Positions 1 to 9,848 of a DNA stretch of 64,000 bases are shown here, one piece after another; within the stretch, counting starts at the first letter, position 1, and each line of letters starts with the position of its first letter. The DNA comes from Porticoccaceae bacterium (GTDB lineage: Bacteria > Pseudomonadota > Gammaproteobacteria > Pseudomonadales > Porticoccaceae), in contig JAHEGD010000005.1 of the NCBI GenBank assembly GCA_024639885.1, positions 62,001 through 126,000 on the forward strand. The letters are read 5' to 3'. A program made the translations under genes and the position numbers. The notes beneath the pieces are model-generated. The model was given only the letters and a program-made list of their open reading frames with translations. It was not told the origin of the DNA and searched no databases.

Positions 1-609
1 GTACTCGGCTCGATACTGGCCGGCGCGGCCACCCCCACCGAGGCGGCCGGGGTCGGTGCGGTCGGCGCGCTGCTGTTGGCGCTCGGCAAGCGCCAGCTCA
101 GTGGCGCGCGGCTGCGCGAGGTGCTGCGCAACACCGTCGAGGTTACCTCGATGGTGTTTCTGATTTTGATCGGCGCGGCGCTATTCTCACTGGTGTTCCG
201 CGGCTTTGGCGGCGAGGAGCTGGTCAGCCACTACTTCACCAATATGCCAGGTGGCACGACCGGAGCGCTGCTGGTGGTGATGGCGGTAATTTTTCTGCTC
301 GGCTTTATTCTCGATTTTATTGAGATCACCTATGTGGTGATCCCGATCGTCGGGCCGATCTTGCTGGCGATGGGGGTCGACCCGATCTGGCTCGGGGTGA
401 TGGTGGCGATCAATCTGCAGACTTCGTTTTTAACCCCGCCGTTTGGATTTGCCCTGTTCTATCTGCGCGGCGTGGCGCCGGCCGATATCCCGACCGCGGC
501 GATCTACCGCGGCGTGCTGCCGTTTATTGTTATCCAGCTGCTGCTGCTCGCCCTGCTGGCGATCTGGCCGCAGCTGGTCACCTGGCTGCCGGCGCAAGTC
601 TACGGCTAG
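1..609 (+). CDS. TRAP transporter large permease (DctM family), C-terminal part
   Basis: The reading frame is already open at the first base, so the gene starts outside the window and about 202 C-terminal residues remain. The first visible residues contain GAATPTEAAGVGA, the conserved signature of the large membrane subunit of tripartite ATP-independent periplasmic (TRAP) transporters. Several hydrophobic segments follow, and LQTSFLTPPFGFALFYLRG is typical of the DctM C-terminus. The family imports organic acids with a sodium gradient, using a periplasmic binding protein and a small permease that are presumably encoded upstream. The substrate cannot be told from this fragment. Confidence 0.9.
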   Translation, partial: VLGSILAGAATPTEAAGVGAVGALLLALGKRQLSGARLREVLRNTVEVTSMVFLILIGAALFSLVFRGFGGEELVSHYFTNMPGGTTGALLVVMAVIFLLGFILDFIEITYVVIPIVGPILLAMGVDPIWLGVMVAINLQTSFLTPPFGFALFYLRGVAPADIPTAAIYRGVLPFIVIQLLLLALLAIWPQLVTWLPAQVYG

Positions 610-635
610 CCGGCCACCTTCACAGCGGAGCCCCT

Positions 636-1034
636 ATGACCGACACCCCAACGCAAGCCGACCAACCGAGCGGTGAACTGCTGCTGCAGACCGTGGCAAT
701 GCCCAAAGAGACCAACACCAACGGCGATATCTTTGGTGGCTGGCTGCTCAGCCAGATGGATATCGCCGGCGGGGTGATGGCCGAGCGGGTCGCCGGTGGC
801 CGCACGGTAACGGTGGCGATCTCGAGCATGGCGTTTATCCGCCCGGTGCCGGTCGGGGCGATTATCAGCTGCTACGGGCAGTTGGTGAGTGTTGGCCGCA
901 GCTCGATCAAGCTGCTGCTGACGGTCTGGTGCCAGCCGCGGCTGACCGGCGAGCTGCACAAAGTGACCGAGGGCGAGTTTGTCTTTGTCGCCATCGACGA
1001 GCGCGGCAACTCGCGGCCGATCGAGCGCGCTTAA
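636..1034 (+). CDS. yciA: Acyl-CoA thioesterase, YciA-like hotdog protein
   Basis: A 132-residue single hotdog-fold protein. Residues about 24-45 contain ETNTNGDIFGGWLLSQMD, with the N..GD.FGGW..S.MD pattern of YciA-type thioesterases, which hydrolyse short and medium acyl-CoA esters in the cytoplasm; the Asp of this segment is the usual catalytic residue. The ATG at 636 follows a GGAG at 627-630. The gene begins 26 bases after the TRAP permease and may be cotranscribed with it. Its stop codon shares a TTAA palindrome with the stop of the convergent hydrolase gene. Confidence 0.88.
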   Translation: MTDTPTQADQPSGELLLQTVAMPKETNTNGDIFGGWLLSQMDIAGGVMAERVAGGRTVTVAISSMAFIRPVPVGAIISCYGQLVSVGRSSIKLLLTVWCQPRLTGELHKVTEGEFVFVAIDERGNSRPIERA

Positions 1035-2002
1035 AACTTTATCTGGGCAAACGCCTCGGCGCGCAGCCGCGGCGATTCGTTGACCAGTTGATGGCCGGCG
1101 CCGCGGACCATGGCCACCTGCAGCGCCGGGAACTGGCGCGCAAAGTTGGCTAGATTGCGTCGCCGGGCGACCGTGTGGTCGCAGTCGCCCTGAATAATCC
1201 GCACCCCGGCCGGGCCGCTGCGCTGCTTGAAGGCGACGATCCAGCGCTGCATGGCGCGCAGCCAGGCGAGCGGGATGACCCGGGTCTGCAGCGGGTCGCG
1301 GTGGGCCAGAAAGTGGTTGAAGTCGGGGTTGCTGGTGTTGGGTTTAAAGCCGCGCGGAATGGTTGCCAGCAGCGGCCCGAGCAGTGCCAGCAGCCAGCGC
1401 TGCACCGGCCAGTGGGCCGGCTCAAGCAGCGGCGCAAACAGGTTGAGTGACTGCCACGGCGCCCCCGGCACCGGGTGGTCGACCAGGTGCTGGAGCAGAA
1501 TGGCGCCGCCGGTGCTCTGGCCGAGCCCGACCAGCGGCAGCGCCGGCCACTGCGCGACCGCCGCCAGCAGCGCGTCGAGCGCCAGCTGGTAGTGGTTAAA
1601 GTCGTCGATGCTGGCCCGCGGGCCGCTGCTTAAACCGTGGCCGGGCAGGTCGAAGCAGAGCACCTCGCAGTCGCGCGCCAACAGCTCTTTGATCAGGTGG
1701 TGGTAGAGCCCGCAGTGGTCCATGTAACCGTGCACCACCAGCGCCCGGCGCTTCGCCAGCGGCGGCTGCCAGCGGTACCAGACCACCCGCTCGGTCGCTT
1801 CGGTGGTCAGCGCCGCGCTGCTAAAACGCAGCTGCTCGCTCGGTGCGGGCAGCTGGTAGTAGGCGAGGTGGGCGGCCAACTCGGCGCTCAGCTGCGCTGG
1901 CTCGGTGGCCGCGTCAATCGCTGGCCAGGGCTGCTTGAGCAGCCGTTCGGCGCAGGCGCGGTGGTCGCTGTCGCGGGCAGGGGTGGCGGTCATGGCACTC
2001 AT
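1031..2002 (-). CDS. Alpha/beta hydrolase (serine aminopeptidase S33 / monoacylglycerol lipase type)
   Basis: A 323-residue cytoplasmic alpha/beta hydrolase. The nucleophile elbow is GLGQSTGG, the acid is in GDCDHT and the histidine in GAGHQLVNE near the C-terminus. The order and spacing fit the Hydrolase_4 group, which includes lysophospholipases and monoacylglycerol lipases; the oxyanion region VVHGYMDHCGLYHHL supports this. The substrate is not predictable. An ATG three codons inside the chosen start is an alternative. The gene is separated from exbD upstream by a terminator and so needs its own promoter in the 42-base gap. Confidence 0.8.
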   Translation of the reverse strand: MSAMTATPARDSDHRACAERLLKQPWPAIDAATEPAQLSAELAAHLAYYQLPAPSEQLRFSSAALTTEATERVVWYRWQPPLAKRRALVVHGYMDHCGLYHHLIKELLARDCEVLCFDLPGHGLSSGPRASIDDFNHYQLALDALLAAVAQWPALPLVGLGQSTGGAILLQHLVDHPVPGAPWQSLNLFAPLLEPAHWPVQRWLLALLGPLLATIPRGFKPNTSNPDFNHFLAHRDPLQTRVIPLAWLRAMQRWIVAFKQRSGPAGVRIIQGDCDHTVARRRNLANFARQFPALQVAMVRGAGHQLVNESPRLRAEAFAQIKF

Positions 2003-2044
2003 CGCAGTGGGGGTAGGGCTACCATAGCAGAATCACCGCGGCAC

Positions 2045-2069
2045 AAAAAAGCCCCGCAGAGCGGGGCTT
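2045..2069 (-). terminator. Rho-independent terminator of exbD
   Basis: On the minus strand a perfect 7-bp GCCCCGC/GCGGGGC stem with a 3-base loop is followed by six T residues. It sits 20 bases past the exbD stop codon. Confidence 0.9.
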
Positions 2070-2088
2070 GTTCGGTCTCGGCCAGCGG

Positions 2089-2508
2089 CTACTTCTTGTT
2101 GTCGGTGGCCAGCGAGATGTCGTAGACGCCAGCCTCGCGGGCTTGGTCGGCGATCAGTACGTAGAGCTCAGTCTTAGACTTCGGGTGAGCGTCGATGATC
2201 ACCTTCGCCTCTGGGTTTTCGGCGTGCATCCGCTCGACGTTGGCGCGCACCGAACGGATATCGACGCGGCGGCCATCGAGCAGCAGCTCATTGCTCTCAG
2301 AGATACGGAAAACAATATTGCGCTTGGTCGGGTCGTCTGGCGGCGGCGGCTGGTCAGTGGTCGGCGGACGGTTGACGTCGAGCCCCGATTCATTGACGAA
2401 GGAGGCGGTGACGATGAAGAAGATCAACATGATGAAGACAACATCGAGCATTGGGGTCAGATCAATCTCCGACTCCTCTTCGCTGTTGCGACGTTTTCCT
2501 AAAGCCAT
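2089..2508 (-). CDS. exbD: ExbD/TolR family biopolymer transport protein
   Basis: A 139-residue inner-membrane protein: short cytoplasmic N-terminus, one membrane helix at about residues 21-38 and a periplasmic domain. The helix starts with LTPMLDVVFIMLIFF, and Asp22 corresponds to the proton-pathway aspartate of ExbD and TolR. The family works with an ExbB or TolQ partner to energise TonB or Tol functions. No exbB or tonB gene is adjacent, so this is an isolated copy. The ATG at 2508 has AAAGG upstream on the minus strand. The gene is transcribed away from mutM and is monocistronic, being followed by its own terminator. Confidence 0.88.
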   Translation of the reverse strand: MALGKRRNSEEESEIDLTPMLDVVFIMLIFFIVTASFVNESGLDVNRPPTTDQPPPPDDPTKRNIVFRISESNELLLDGRRVDIRSVRANVERMHAENPEAKVIIDAHPKSKTELYVLIADQAREAGVYDISLATDNKK

Positions 2509-2658
2509 AGGTGTATTACCTTTACTCTTTTATGATGTAACCCCGAGGCGCGCATTCTACGCAGTCGGGGCCGATTTGCCAATGGCGGTTTTGTGCCGAC
2601 AAGTATGCCAGAGTTTGGCCGCCACGCTAAGAGAGTTTTACCCCTAACGAGTTATTTT

Positions 2659-3998
<1,340 letters not shown>

Positions 3999-4559
3999 CT
4001 ACGCAATAACGCCGCTGCCGACAACACGCCGGTAGAGCCGGCAGTCGACCCCGCCGCTGGTTTTTTGCCGGTGCAGCGACCAGCTCGGCGGTGCCGTGAA
4101 CTGCTGATCGCTGCCTTGCTCGACATAGATCCAGCACGGCTCGGCGAGCAAGCCACTCGCCTCTAGCTGATCGGCACAGCCCTGCAGCAGCGGCTCGCCA
4201 AACGGCGGGTCGAGAAACACCAGCTGGTAACCATTGCCCGGTGGGTGGCCGGCGATAAACTGTTCGGCGCGCGCCAGGTGGACGGTCGCCGCCGCCGCCA
4301 ACTTCACTTTGTTGGCGTTCAGCTGCAGCACCGCGGGGCGCTGGCTGTCGACAAAGTCGCAGTGCGCCGCGCCGCGCGACAGCGCCTCAAAGCCGAGCGC
4401 GCCGCTACCGGCGAACAGATCCAGGCAGTGGCTGCCGGCGACCGCCCCGGTCAGCCAGTTGAACAGTGTTTCGCGGAGCCGGTCACCGGTCGGGCGCAGC
4501 CCGGCCGCCTCGACCACCGGCAGTTTGGAATTGCGCCAGCGGCCGCCGATGATCCGCAC
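3999..4559 (-). CDS. rsmD: 16S rRNA (guanine(966)-N2)-methyltransferase
   Basis: SAM-dependent enzyme that methylates G966 of 16S rRNA in the small ribosomal subunit. The 186-residue protein has the N-terminal MRIIGGRWR signature of RsmD, the SAM-binding motif LDLFAGSGALGFEALSRGA and the catalytic FLDPPF motif (D/N-PP-Y/F type). It starts with GTG at 4559, the only start that keeps the conserved N-terminus. It is divergent from ftsY, with about 200 bases between them, as in many gammaproteobacteria. Confidence 0.95.
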   Translation of the reverse strand: MRIIGGRWRNSKLPVVEAAGLRPTGDRLRETLFNWLTGAVAGSHCLDLFAGSGALGFEALSRGAAHCDFVDSQRPAVLQLNANKVKLAAAATVHLARAEQFIAGHPPGNGYQLVFLDPPFGEPLLQGCADQLEASGLLAEPCWIYVEQGSDQQFTAPPSWSLHRQKTSGGVDCRLYRRVVGSGVIA

Positions 4560-4689
4560 ACTAGTCGGCGCCCCGGCCTGTTGCGGCGGGCGGGCGATTT
4601 GGCGCGGCGGGGTGCGAGAGCGGCGGATAGCGGTGGCCTATTTAAAGTGTAGAGCGCGCGGCGCGGCGATCAACCCGCCGCGCAAAGGG

Positions 4690-4698
4690 TGTTAGAAT
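4690..4698 (+). promoter_or_regulatory. Candidate extended -10 promoter of ftsY-ftsE-ftsX
   Basis: TGTTAGAAT fits an extended -10 element (TGn followed by TAGAAT, 5 of 6 to consensus), 67 bases before the ftsY start. The -35 region is poor, as is common with extended -10 promoters. The same nine bases recur before rpe. Confidence 0.4.
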
Positions 4699-4764
4699 AC
4701 ACCAGCACAGCCGCCGCGCGCCAAGCCGGCGTCACCGGACCGACCGATCGCAGTTAGAGCGCTT

Positions 4765-5805
4765 ATGAGTGAACAGAACCCCAGCCCCGCAGCGGGTACC
4801 GCCAAACCGTCGCTGTTTGACCGCCTGCGCGGCCGCACCGGCAGCGATCAGCCGGCTCCAGCGGCGCCGGCGCGCTCACTCGGCGCCAGGCTGCGCAGTG
4901 CGATCGGTCGCACCGGCAGCGGCCTCAGCACCCTGCTGCGCGGCGGCCGCGCGATCGACGACGAACTCTTTGAAGAGCTAGAGACCCACCTGCTGATGGC
5001 CGACGTCGGCGTCGAGCTGACCGCCGAGTTGCTCGCCGCGGTGACCCAGCGGGTCGCCCGCAACGAGCTGCGCGACAGCGACCAACTGCAGCGCGCCTTG
5101 ATGGCGCTGATGGTCGAGCGGCTAAAAGCGGTCGAGGCACCGCTCGCGCTGACCGCCAAACCGTTTGTGATGTTGGTGGTCGGCGTCAACGGGGTCGGGA
5201 AAACCACCACCATCGGCAAGCTCGCCCACCGCTACCAAGCGGCCGGTCAGCGAGTCATGCTGGCCGCCGGCGATACCTTTCGGGCCGCCGCGGTCGAGCA
5301 GCTGCAGGTCTGGGGCGAGCGCAACAGTGTGCCGGTGATCGCTCAGCAGACCGGTGCCGACAGCGCCTCGGTAGTGTTTGATGCGGTGCAGGCGGCGCGC
5401 GCCCGCAACACCGATCTGCTGATCGCCGACACTGCCGGCCGGCTACACAACAAAGGCCACCTGATGGAAGAGCTGGCCAAAGTGCGCCGCGTGCTCGGCA
5501 AGCTCGATAGCGACGCCCCCCACGAGGTGCTGCTGGTGCTCGACGCCGGCACCGGCCAAAATGCCGTCGCGCAGATGCGCGAGTTTCACAAAGCGGCCGG
5601 CGTCACCGGCCTGGCGGTCACTAAGCTGGATGGCACCGCCAAGGGCGGGGTGCTGCTGGCGCTGGCGGCTCAGTTTGGTGTGCCGGTGCGCTACATCGGG
5701 GTCGGCGAGGCGGTCGACGATCTGCAGCCGTTTGACGCCGAGCAATTTGTCGCCGCGCTGTGGGGGGTGGAGAGCACCGGCGCGAGCAGCGCGGTAGAGA
5801 GCTAG
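4765..5805 (+). CDS. ftsY: Signal recognition particle receptor FtsY
   Basis: GTPase that receives SRP-bound ribosomes at the inner membrane. The 346-residue protein has a short, Ala/Pro/Arg-rich acidic-poor N-terminal A region (about residues 1-45), an N domain, and a G domain with [15 protein letters not shown] (P-loop), [16 protein letters not shown] and [10 protein letters not shown]. It is shorter than E. coli FtsY because the A region is reduced. It leads an operon: ftsE begins two bases after the ftsY stop and ftsX overlaps ftsE. Confidence 0.97.
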   Translation: MSEQNPSPAAGTAKPSLFDRLRGRTGSDQPAPAAPARSLGARLRSAIGRTGSGLSTLLRGGRAIDDELFEELETHLLMADVGVELTAELLAAVTQRVARNELRDSDQLQRALMALMVERLKAVEAPLALTAKPFVMLVVGVNGVGKTTTIGKLAHRYQAAGQRVMLAAGDTFRAAAVEQLQVWGERNSVPVIAQQTGADSASVVFDAVQAARARNTDLLIADTAGRLHNKGHLMEELAKVRRVLGKLDSDAPHEVLLVLDAGTGQNAVAQMREFHKAAGVTGLAVTKLDGTAKGGVLLALAAQFGVPVRYIGVGEAVDDLQPFDAEQFVAALWGVESTGASSAVES

Positions 5806-5807
5806 CG

Positions 5808-6476
5808 ATGATCCGCTTTGACACCGTTAGCAAGCGTTATGTCGGCGGCAGCGAGGCGCTCAGCGGCGTCGATTTTGCGCTGGCCGGTGGCGAGATGGCG
5901 TTTCTTACCGGCCACTCCGGCGCGGGTAAAAGTACCCTGTTAAAACTGTTGATGGTGATGGAGCGGCCCTCAATAGGGGCGGTGCTGGTCAATGGCCACA
6001 ATGTCGGGCGGCTCGCCGCGCGGCAAATTCCCTACTACCGCCGCCAGCTCGGGGTGGTTTTTCAAGACCATCAACTGCTCACCGATCGCTCGGTGTTCGA
6101 CAACGTCGCGCTGCCGCTGCAGGTCAGCGGCGAGCGCACTAGCGAGGTCGCCAAACGGGTTCGTGCGGCACTCGCCGCGGTCGGTCTGGCCGGCTATGAA
6201 AGTAAGCGCCCACTGTCACTTTCTGGCGGAGAGCAGCAGCGGGTCGGTATTGCTCGCGCGGTGGTTCACAAGCCGCGGATTCTGCTTGCCGACGAACCGA
6301 CCGGCAACCTCGACCCCGAGCTGTCGGCCGAGATTATGGCGCTCTTCAAGCGCTTTCAGGAGAGTGGTGTGGCGGTGCTGGTCGCCACCCACGACGTCGA
6401 GCTGATACGCCAAGTCAACTGTCGCGTGCTCCACCTCGACCACGGCCGACTGCTCGAGGGCGGTATCGATGGCTAA
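5808..6476 (+). CDS. ftsE: Cell division ATP-binding protein FtsE
   Basis: ABC-type ATPase that, with FtsX, couples the divisome to peptidoglycan hydrolase activation. The 222-residue protein has Walker A GHSGAGKST, signature LSGGEQQRVGIARA and Walker B ILLADEPTGNLD. The ATG at 5808 gives MIRFDTVSKRY, the normal FtsE N-terminus. An upstream in-frame start at 5760 would lie inside ftsY and is rejected. The 3' end overlaps ftsX by 8 bases, which suggests coupled translation of the two partners. Confidence 0.97.
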   Translation: MIRFDTVSKRYVGGSEALSGVDFALAGGEMAFLTGHSGAGKSTLLKLLMVMERPSIGAVLVNGHNVGRLAARQIPYYRRQLGVVFQDHQLLTDRSVFDNVALPLQVSGERTSEVAKRVRAALAAVGLAGYESKRPLSLSGGEQQRVGIARAVVHKPRILLADEPTGNLDPELSAEIMALFKRFQESGVAVLVATHDVELIRQVNCRVLHLDHGRLLEGGIDG

Positions 6477-7476
6477 GGCTAAGTCCAACAGCCGTCGGCA
6501 GCCGCACCGCCAGAGCGGCGGCGCGCTGCTGCGCGGCTACTTCGCCCACCACTGGGCGACCCTGCGCCAGAGCGTGTCGCGGCTCTGGGCAGACCGCCTG
6601 CAGAGCAGCTTGACCGCGGTGGTGGTGGCGATCGCGATGACGCTGCCGGCGGCGCTCTACCTGACGGTTGAAAATATCGCCGCCCTGGCGCCGCCGCTCG
6701 AGCAGCCGGCACGGCTGTCTGTCTACGCCGAGGTGGCGGCCAGCGGCGCGCAGCTGGCCGCGCTGCGCAGCCAGCTGGCGGCGCGCCCCGAAGTGGCCGC
6801 GGTCGACTATATCTCTGCCGATCAAGCGCTCGCCGAGCTGGCCGCATCGGCTAGTTTCGCGACCGCACTCGACCAGCTGCCGAGCAACCCGCTGCCGGCG
6901 CTCTACGAATTGACCCTCAACCTTTCAATGTTGACCGCCGCCGAGCCGGCCGCCGGCCAGCCGATCGTGGCGCAACAACTCGAAGCGCTGCGCGCCGAGC
7001 TGGCAGCGCTGCCAGCGGTCGCCGAGGTAGAGCTGGATTCGCTCTGGCTGCAGCGGCTGCAGGCGATCATTGAGCTGGCCAAGCAGCTGCTCGCCGGGTT
7101 GGCACTGGTGCTGCTGCTCGGTGTGGTGGTGGTGATCGGCAACACGGTCAAAATGGCTATCGACCACCGCCGCGAAGAGATTGTTGTGGTCAAGTTGGTG
7201 GGCGGCACCGACGCCTATGTGCGCCGGCCGTTTATCTATGCCGGCGCCCTCTACGGGCTGGTCGGCGCAGCGCTGGCGCTGGCCGCGCTGTGGCTGGCGA
7301 CCGCCGTGCTCAACGCCGGTGTCACCGACCTGGCGCGCCTCTACCAGAGCCAATTTGTGTTGCGCGGCCCAACCTCGGTGGAGGCGCTGCTGCTGCTGGC
7401 GACCGGTATCGGCGTCGGCGTCGTCGCCGCCTATTTTGCGGTGGCCGACCAACTGCGCGCGATCGCCCCTAATTAG
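6469..7476 (+). CDS. ftsX: Cell division permease-like protein FtsX
   Basis: Membrane partner of FtsE. The 335-residue protein has a basic cytoplasmic N-terminus (about 40 residues), a first membrane segment around residues 45-65, a periplasmic domain of about 145 residues that would contact the hydrolase activator, and three C-terminal membrane segments (LALVLLLGVVVVIGNT and later). The architecture is that of gammaproteobacterial FtsX. It is the last gene of ftsY-ftsE-ftsX and is followed by a 227-base leader region before rpoH. Confidence 0.95.
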   Translation: MAKAKSNSRRQPHRQSGGALLRGYFAHHWATLRQSVSRLWADRLQSSLTAVVVAIAMTLPAALYLTVENIAALAPPLEQPARLSVYAEVAASGAQLAALRSQLAARPEVAAVDYISADQALAELAASASFATALDQLPSNPLPALYELTLNLSMLTAAEPAAGQPIVAQQLEALRAELAALPAVAEVELDSLWLQRLQAIIELAKQLLAGLALVLLLGVVVVIGNTVKMAIDHRREEIVVVKLVGGTDAYVRRPFIYAGALYGLVGAALALAALWLATAVLNAGVTDLARLYQSQFVLRGPTSVEALLLLATGIGVGVVAAYFAVADQLRAIAPN

Positions 7477-7591
7477 CCACCGCGACTGAATCTGAACAAT
7501 AGACTTTAACGAATGGCTAATCAGTGGTCGGTTGTATGGCCGTTTGGCCTCGACAGGGCCAACAAAATCATCGCTAAACCACCGTTTATAG

Positions 7592-7619
7592 GGAACTTAT
7601 CCGGCTGGAAAAGGACCAA
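7592..7619 (+). promoter_or_regulatory. Possible sigma-E type promoter upstream of rpoH
   Basis: GGAACTT at 7592-7598 matches the -35 consensus of RpoE-type sigma factors. Sixteen bases later is ACCAA (7615-7619), a partial match to the TCAAA/TCTGA -10 element. In E. coli one rpoH promoter is RpoE-dependent with the same GAACTT box and 16-base spacing. The site is 85 bases before the rpoH start. A small inverted repeat (TAAAC-CACC-GTTTA, 7575-7588) lies just before it. Function is inferred. Confidence 0.45.
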
Positions 7620-7703
7620 TAGATCGGCTAGACTATTTGCATAACCGCGTGCCCCAGGACCATTTTAAGTGGCGACCTGCGGCCAACAACCAGAGAGGAA
7701 GCT

Positions 7704-8558
7704 ATGAATCAGTCGCTTCAAACCATGGAGTGGATGACCCCCGGCAGCAACCTGAATGCCTATATTCAGGGCGCGGCGAGTATCCCGGTACTCTCCGCCG
7801 AGGAGGAGAGATCCCTCGCCGAGGCACTCTACTACAATGACGATCTCGATGCGGCGCGGCGCATGGTACTGTCGCACCTGCGTTTTGTGGTTCACATCGC
7901 ACGCTCCTATAACGGTTACGGGCTGCCGCTTGGCGACCTGATCCAAGAGGGCAATGTCGGCTTGATGAAGGCGGTGCGCCGCTTCAACCCCGAGAAGGGG
8001 GTGCGGTTGGTCTCGTTTGCAGTGCACTGGATTAAAGCCGAGATGCACGAATTTATTCTGCGCAACTGGCGGATAGTCAAAGTGGCGACCACCAAGGCCC
8101 AGCGCAAGCTGTTCTTCAACCTGCGCAGCGCCAAGAAAGAGCTCGAGTGGCTGTCGGCCGATGAGGCCAAGGCGGTCGCCGCTGATCTCGGCGTTGAGGT
8201 CAAAGACGTTATGGAGATGGAGAAGCGCCTCTACTCGCGCGATGCCACCTTTGATGCGCCGGCCGATGATGACGACGAGAGCGCCTACTTTGCCCCGGCC
8301 AACTACCTTGAAGACCACAGCCAAGACCCGGCACTGCTGGCCGAGGCCGACAACTTTGAGGACGACAACAGCAGCCGCCTGCACCTGGCATTGAGCTCAC
8401 TGGACGCGCGCAGCCAAGATATTATTCAGCGCCGCTGGCTCAGCGACGACAAGGCGACCCTGCACGAACTAGCCGCCGAGTACTCGGTCTCTGCCGAGCG
8501 GATTCGCCAGCTTGAGCAGAACGCGATGAAGAAGGTCCGCGCCCAGCTCGAAGCGTAA
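7704..8558 (+). CDS. rpoH: RNA polymerase heat-shock sigma factor (sigma-32)
   Basis: The 284-residue sigma-70 family protein directs core polymerase to heat-shock promoters. The RpoH box QRKLFFNLR (about residues 132-140) identifies it. Region 2 contains [22 protein letters not shown] and the melting segment [15 protein letters not shown]; region 4 ends with an HTH ([17 protein letters not shown]). An acidic insert (DDDDES) lies around residues 190-195. The ATG at 7704 has a strong AGAGGAAG upstream. Position directly after ftsYEX is conserved in gammaproteobacteria. The long leader could also carry thermosensor structure, but I could not fold it. Confidence 0.97.
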   Translation: MNQSLQTMEWMTPGSNLNAYIQGAASIPVLSAEEERSLAEALYYNDDLDAARRMVLSHLRFVVHIARSYNGYGLPLGDLIQEGNVGLMKAVRRFNPEKGVRLVSFAVHWIKAEMHEFILRNWRIVKVATTKAQRKLFFNLRSAKKELEWLSADEAKAVAADLGVEVKDVMEMEKRLYSRDATFDAPADDDDESAYFAPANYLEDHSQDPALLAEADNFEDDNSSRLHLALSSLDARSQDIIQRRWLSDDKATLHELAAEYSVSAERIRQLEQNAMKKVRAQLEA

Positions 8559-8574
8559 CCGCAGGCCAACGCTT

Positions 8575-8602
8575 AAAAAGACCGCCGCGCGCGGTCTTTT
8601 TT
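8575..8602 (+). terminator. Rho-independent terminator of rpoH
   Basis: AAAGACCGC and GCGGTCTTTT form a 9-bp stem with a CG-rich loop and end in six T residues, 16 bases after the rpoH stop codon. Confidence 0.9.
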
Positions 8603-8649
8603 ATTCACCCCACTTTTTTGAGCCGCAGCCGCGGCGGAGCCCGACCACG

Positions 8650-9042
8650 ATGTCTCAACGACAACTGCTAGCGGTGATTGCGATCAGCGGTGCGCTCGGT
8701 GTCGCGCTCGGCGCGTTTGCCGCCCACGGTCTATCGGCACAGCTGAGCGCGGCTCGGCTCGGCCAGTGGCAGACCGCGGTCAGCTACCAGTTCGTCCACA
8801 CCCTAGCCTTGGCGGTGGTGATGCTGGCGCCACTGGCGTCGGCCCAGCGGCGGCTTGCAGCACGGCTTTTTATCGCCGGGCTGGTGCTGTTCAGCGGCTC
8901 GCTCTATCTGTTGGTGCTGCTCGACCAGCCCAAATTTGGCATGCTGGCACCGCTTGGCGGCAGCGCCTTTATCGGCGGCTGGTTGACCCTACTTTATGCC
9001 GCGTGGCGCGGCCACCCCGAGGAGAGCGACGGTGGACAATGA
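8650..9042 (+). CDS. DUF423 family small membrane protein
   Basis: A 130-residue integral membrane protein with four hydrophobic segments. Residues near the N-terminus read GALGVALGAFAAHGL and are followed by WQTAVSYQFVHTLAL, the hallmark of the DUF423 family (E. coli YgdD relatives). Molecular function is unknown in the family. The 3' end overlaps trmB by 11 bases, so the two are probably cotranslated, although no functional link is known. Confidence 0.85.
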   Translation: MSQRQLLAVIAISGALGVALGAFAAHGLSAQLSAARLGQWQTAVSYQFVHTLALAVVMLAPLASAQRRLAARLFIAGLVLFSGSLYLLVLLDQPKFGMLAPLGGSAFIGGWLTLLYAAWRGHPEESDGGQ

Positions 9043-9760
9043 AACGGATGGTGTGGTGCTCAAGCCGGAGTTTCGCGACAAGAGCATCCGCTCGTTCGTG
9101 GTTCGCGGCGGCCGTATGACCGACGGCCAGCGGCGCGCCTTTGAGCTCGCCTGGCCGAGTTACGGGCTCAAGCTGGCCGATGGCGCGATCGACCTGGCCG
9201 GCTGTTTTGACGGCAGCGGCGCGCTGGTGGTGGAGGTCGGCTTTGGCATGGGTGACTCGCTGTTGGAGATGGCGCAAGCGGCCCCAGAGCAGCGCTTTGT
9301 CGGTATTGAGGTGCACCCACCGGGGGTTGGCCGGCTGATCAACGAGGCGCGCGAGCGCGGTATCAACAATCTCAAAGTGTATATGGCCGACGCCACCGAC
9401 GTGCTCGCCGAATGCTTTGCCGACAACACCATCGACCGCTTTCAGCTCTACTTTCCCGACCCGTGGCACAAAAAGAAGCACAACAAGCGGCGTATTGTGC
9501 AGCCGGAGTTTTTGCGGCTGATCACCGCCAAGCTCAAGCCGACCGGCAGCCTGCACATGGCTACCGACTGGCAGCCCTACGCCGAGCAGATGCTCGAGCT
9601 GCTCGAGGCCGCCGACGGCCTGGCCAACAGCGCGGTGGCAAGCCCCGCGCTTGAGCCCGGCTACTGTGCGCGCCCCGACTACCGCCCCGAGACCAAGTTT
9701 GAACGCCGCGGCGAACAGCTCGGGCACGGGGTCTGGGACCTAATTTTTACCAAAAGCTAG
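9032..9760 (+). CDS. trmB: tRNA (guanine(46)-N7)-methyltransferase
   Basis: SAM-dependent enzyme that forms 7-methylguanosine at position 46 of the tRNA variable loop. Visible motifs are RSFVVRGGRMTDGQ near the N-terminus, the SAM site VVEVGFGMGDSL, FVGIEVHPPGVG, and the family signature QLYFPDPWHKKKHNKRRI. I chose the GTG at 9032, preceded by GAGGAG at 9020-9025, which gives 242 residues. A start at 8996 would overlap DUF423 more and lacks a ribosome site. This places the start inside the preceding gene. Confidence 0.95.
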   Translation: MDNETDGVVLKPEFRDKSIRSFVVRGGRMTDGQRRAFELAWPSYGLKLADGAIDLAGCFDGSGALVVEVGFGMGDSLLEMAQAAPEQRFVGIEVHPPGVGRLINEARERGINNLKVYMADATDVLAECFADNTIDRFQLYFPDPWHKKKHNKRRIVQPEFLRLITAKLKPTGSLHMATDWQPYAEQMLELLEAADGLANSAVASPALEPGYCARPDYRPETKFERRGEQLGHGVWDLIFTKS

Positions 9761-9848
9761 CCGACCAGGGGTCGCTACTGGGCGGCGAATCGCCTAGTAT
9801 TAACCGCCTACTCATTATCCATCCGCGTTTATTTTAAAAGGAACTGCT

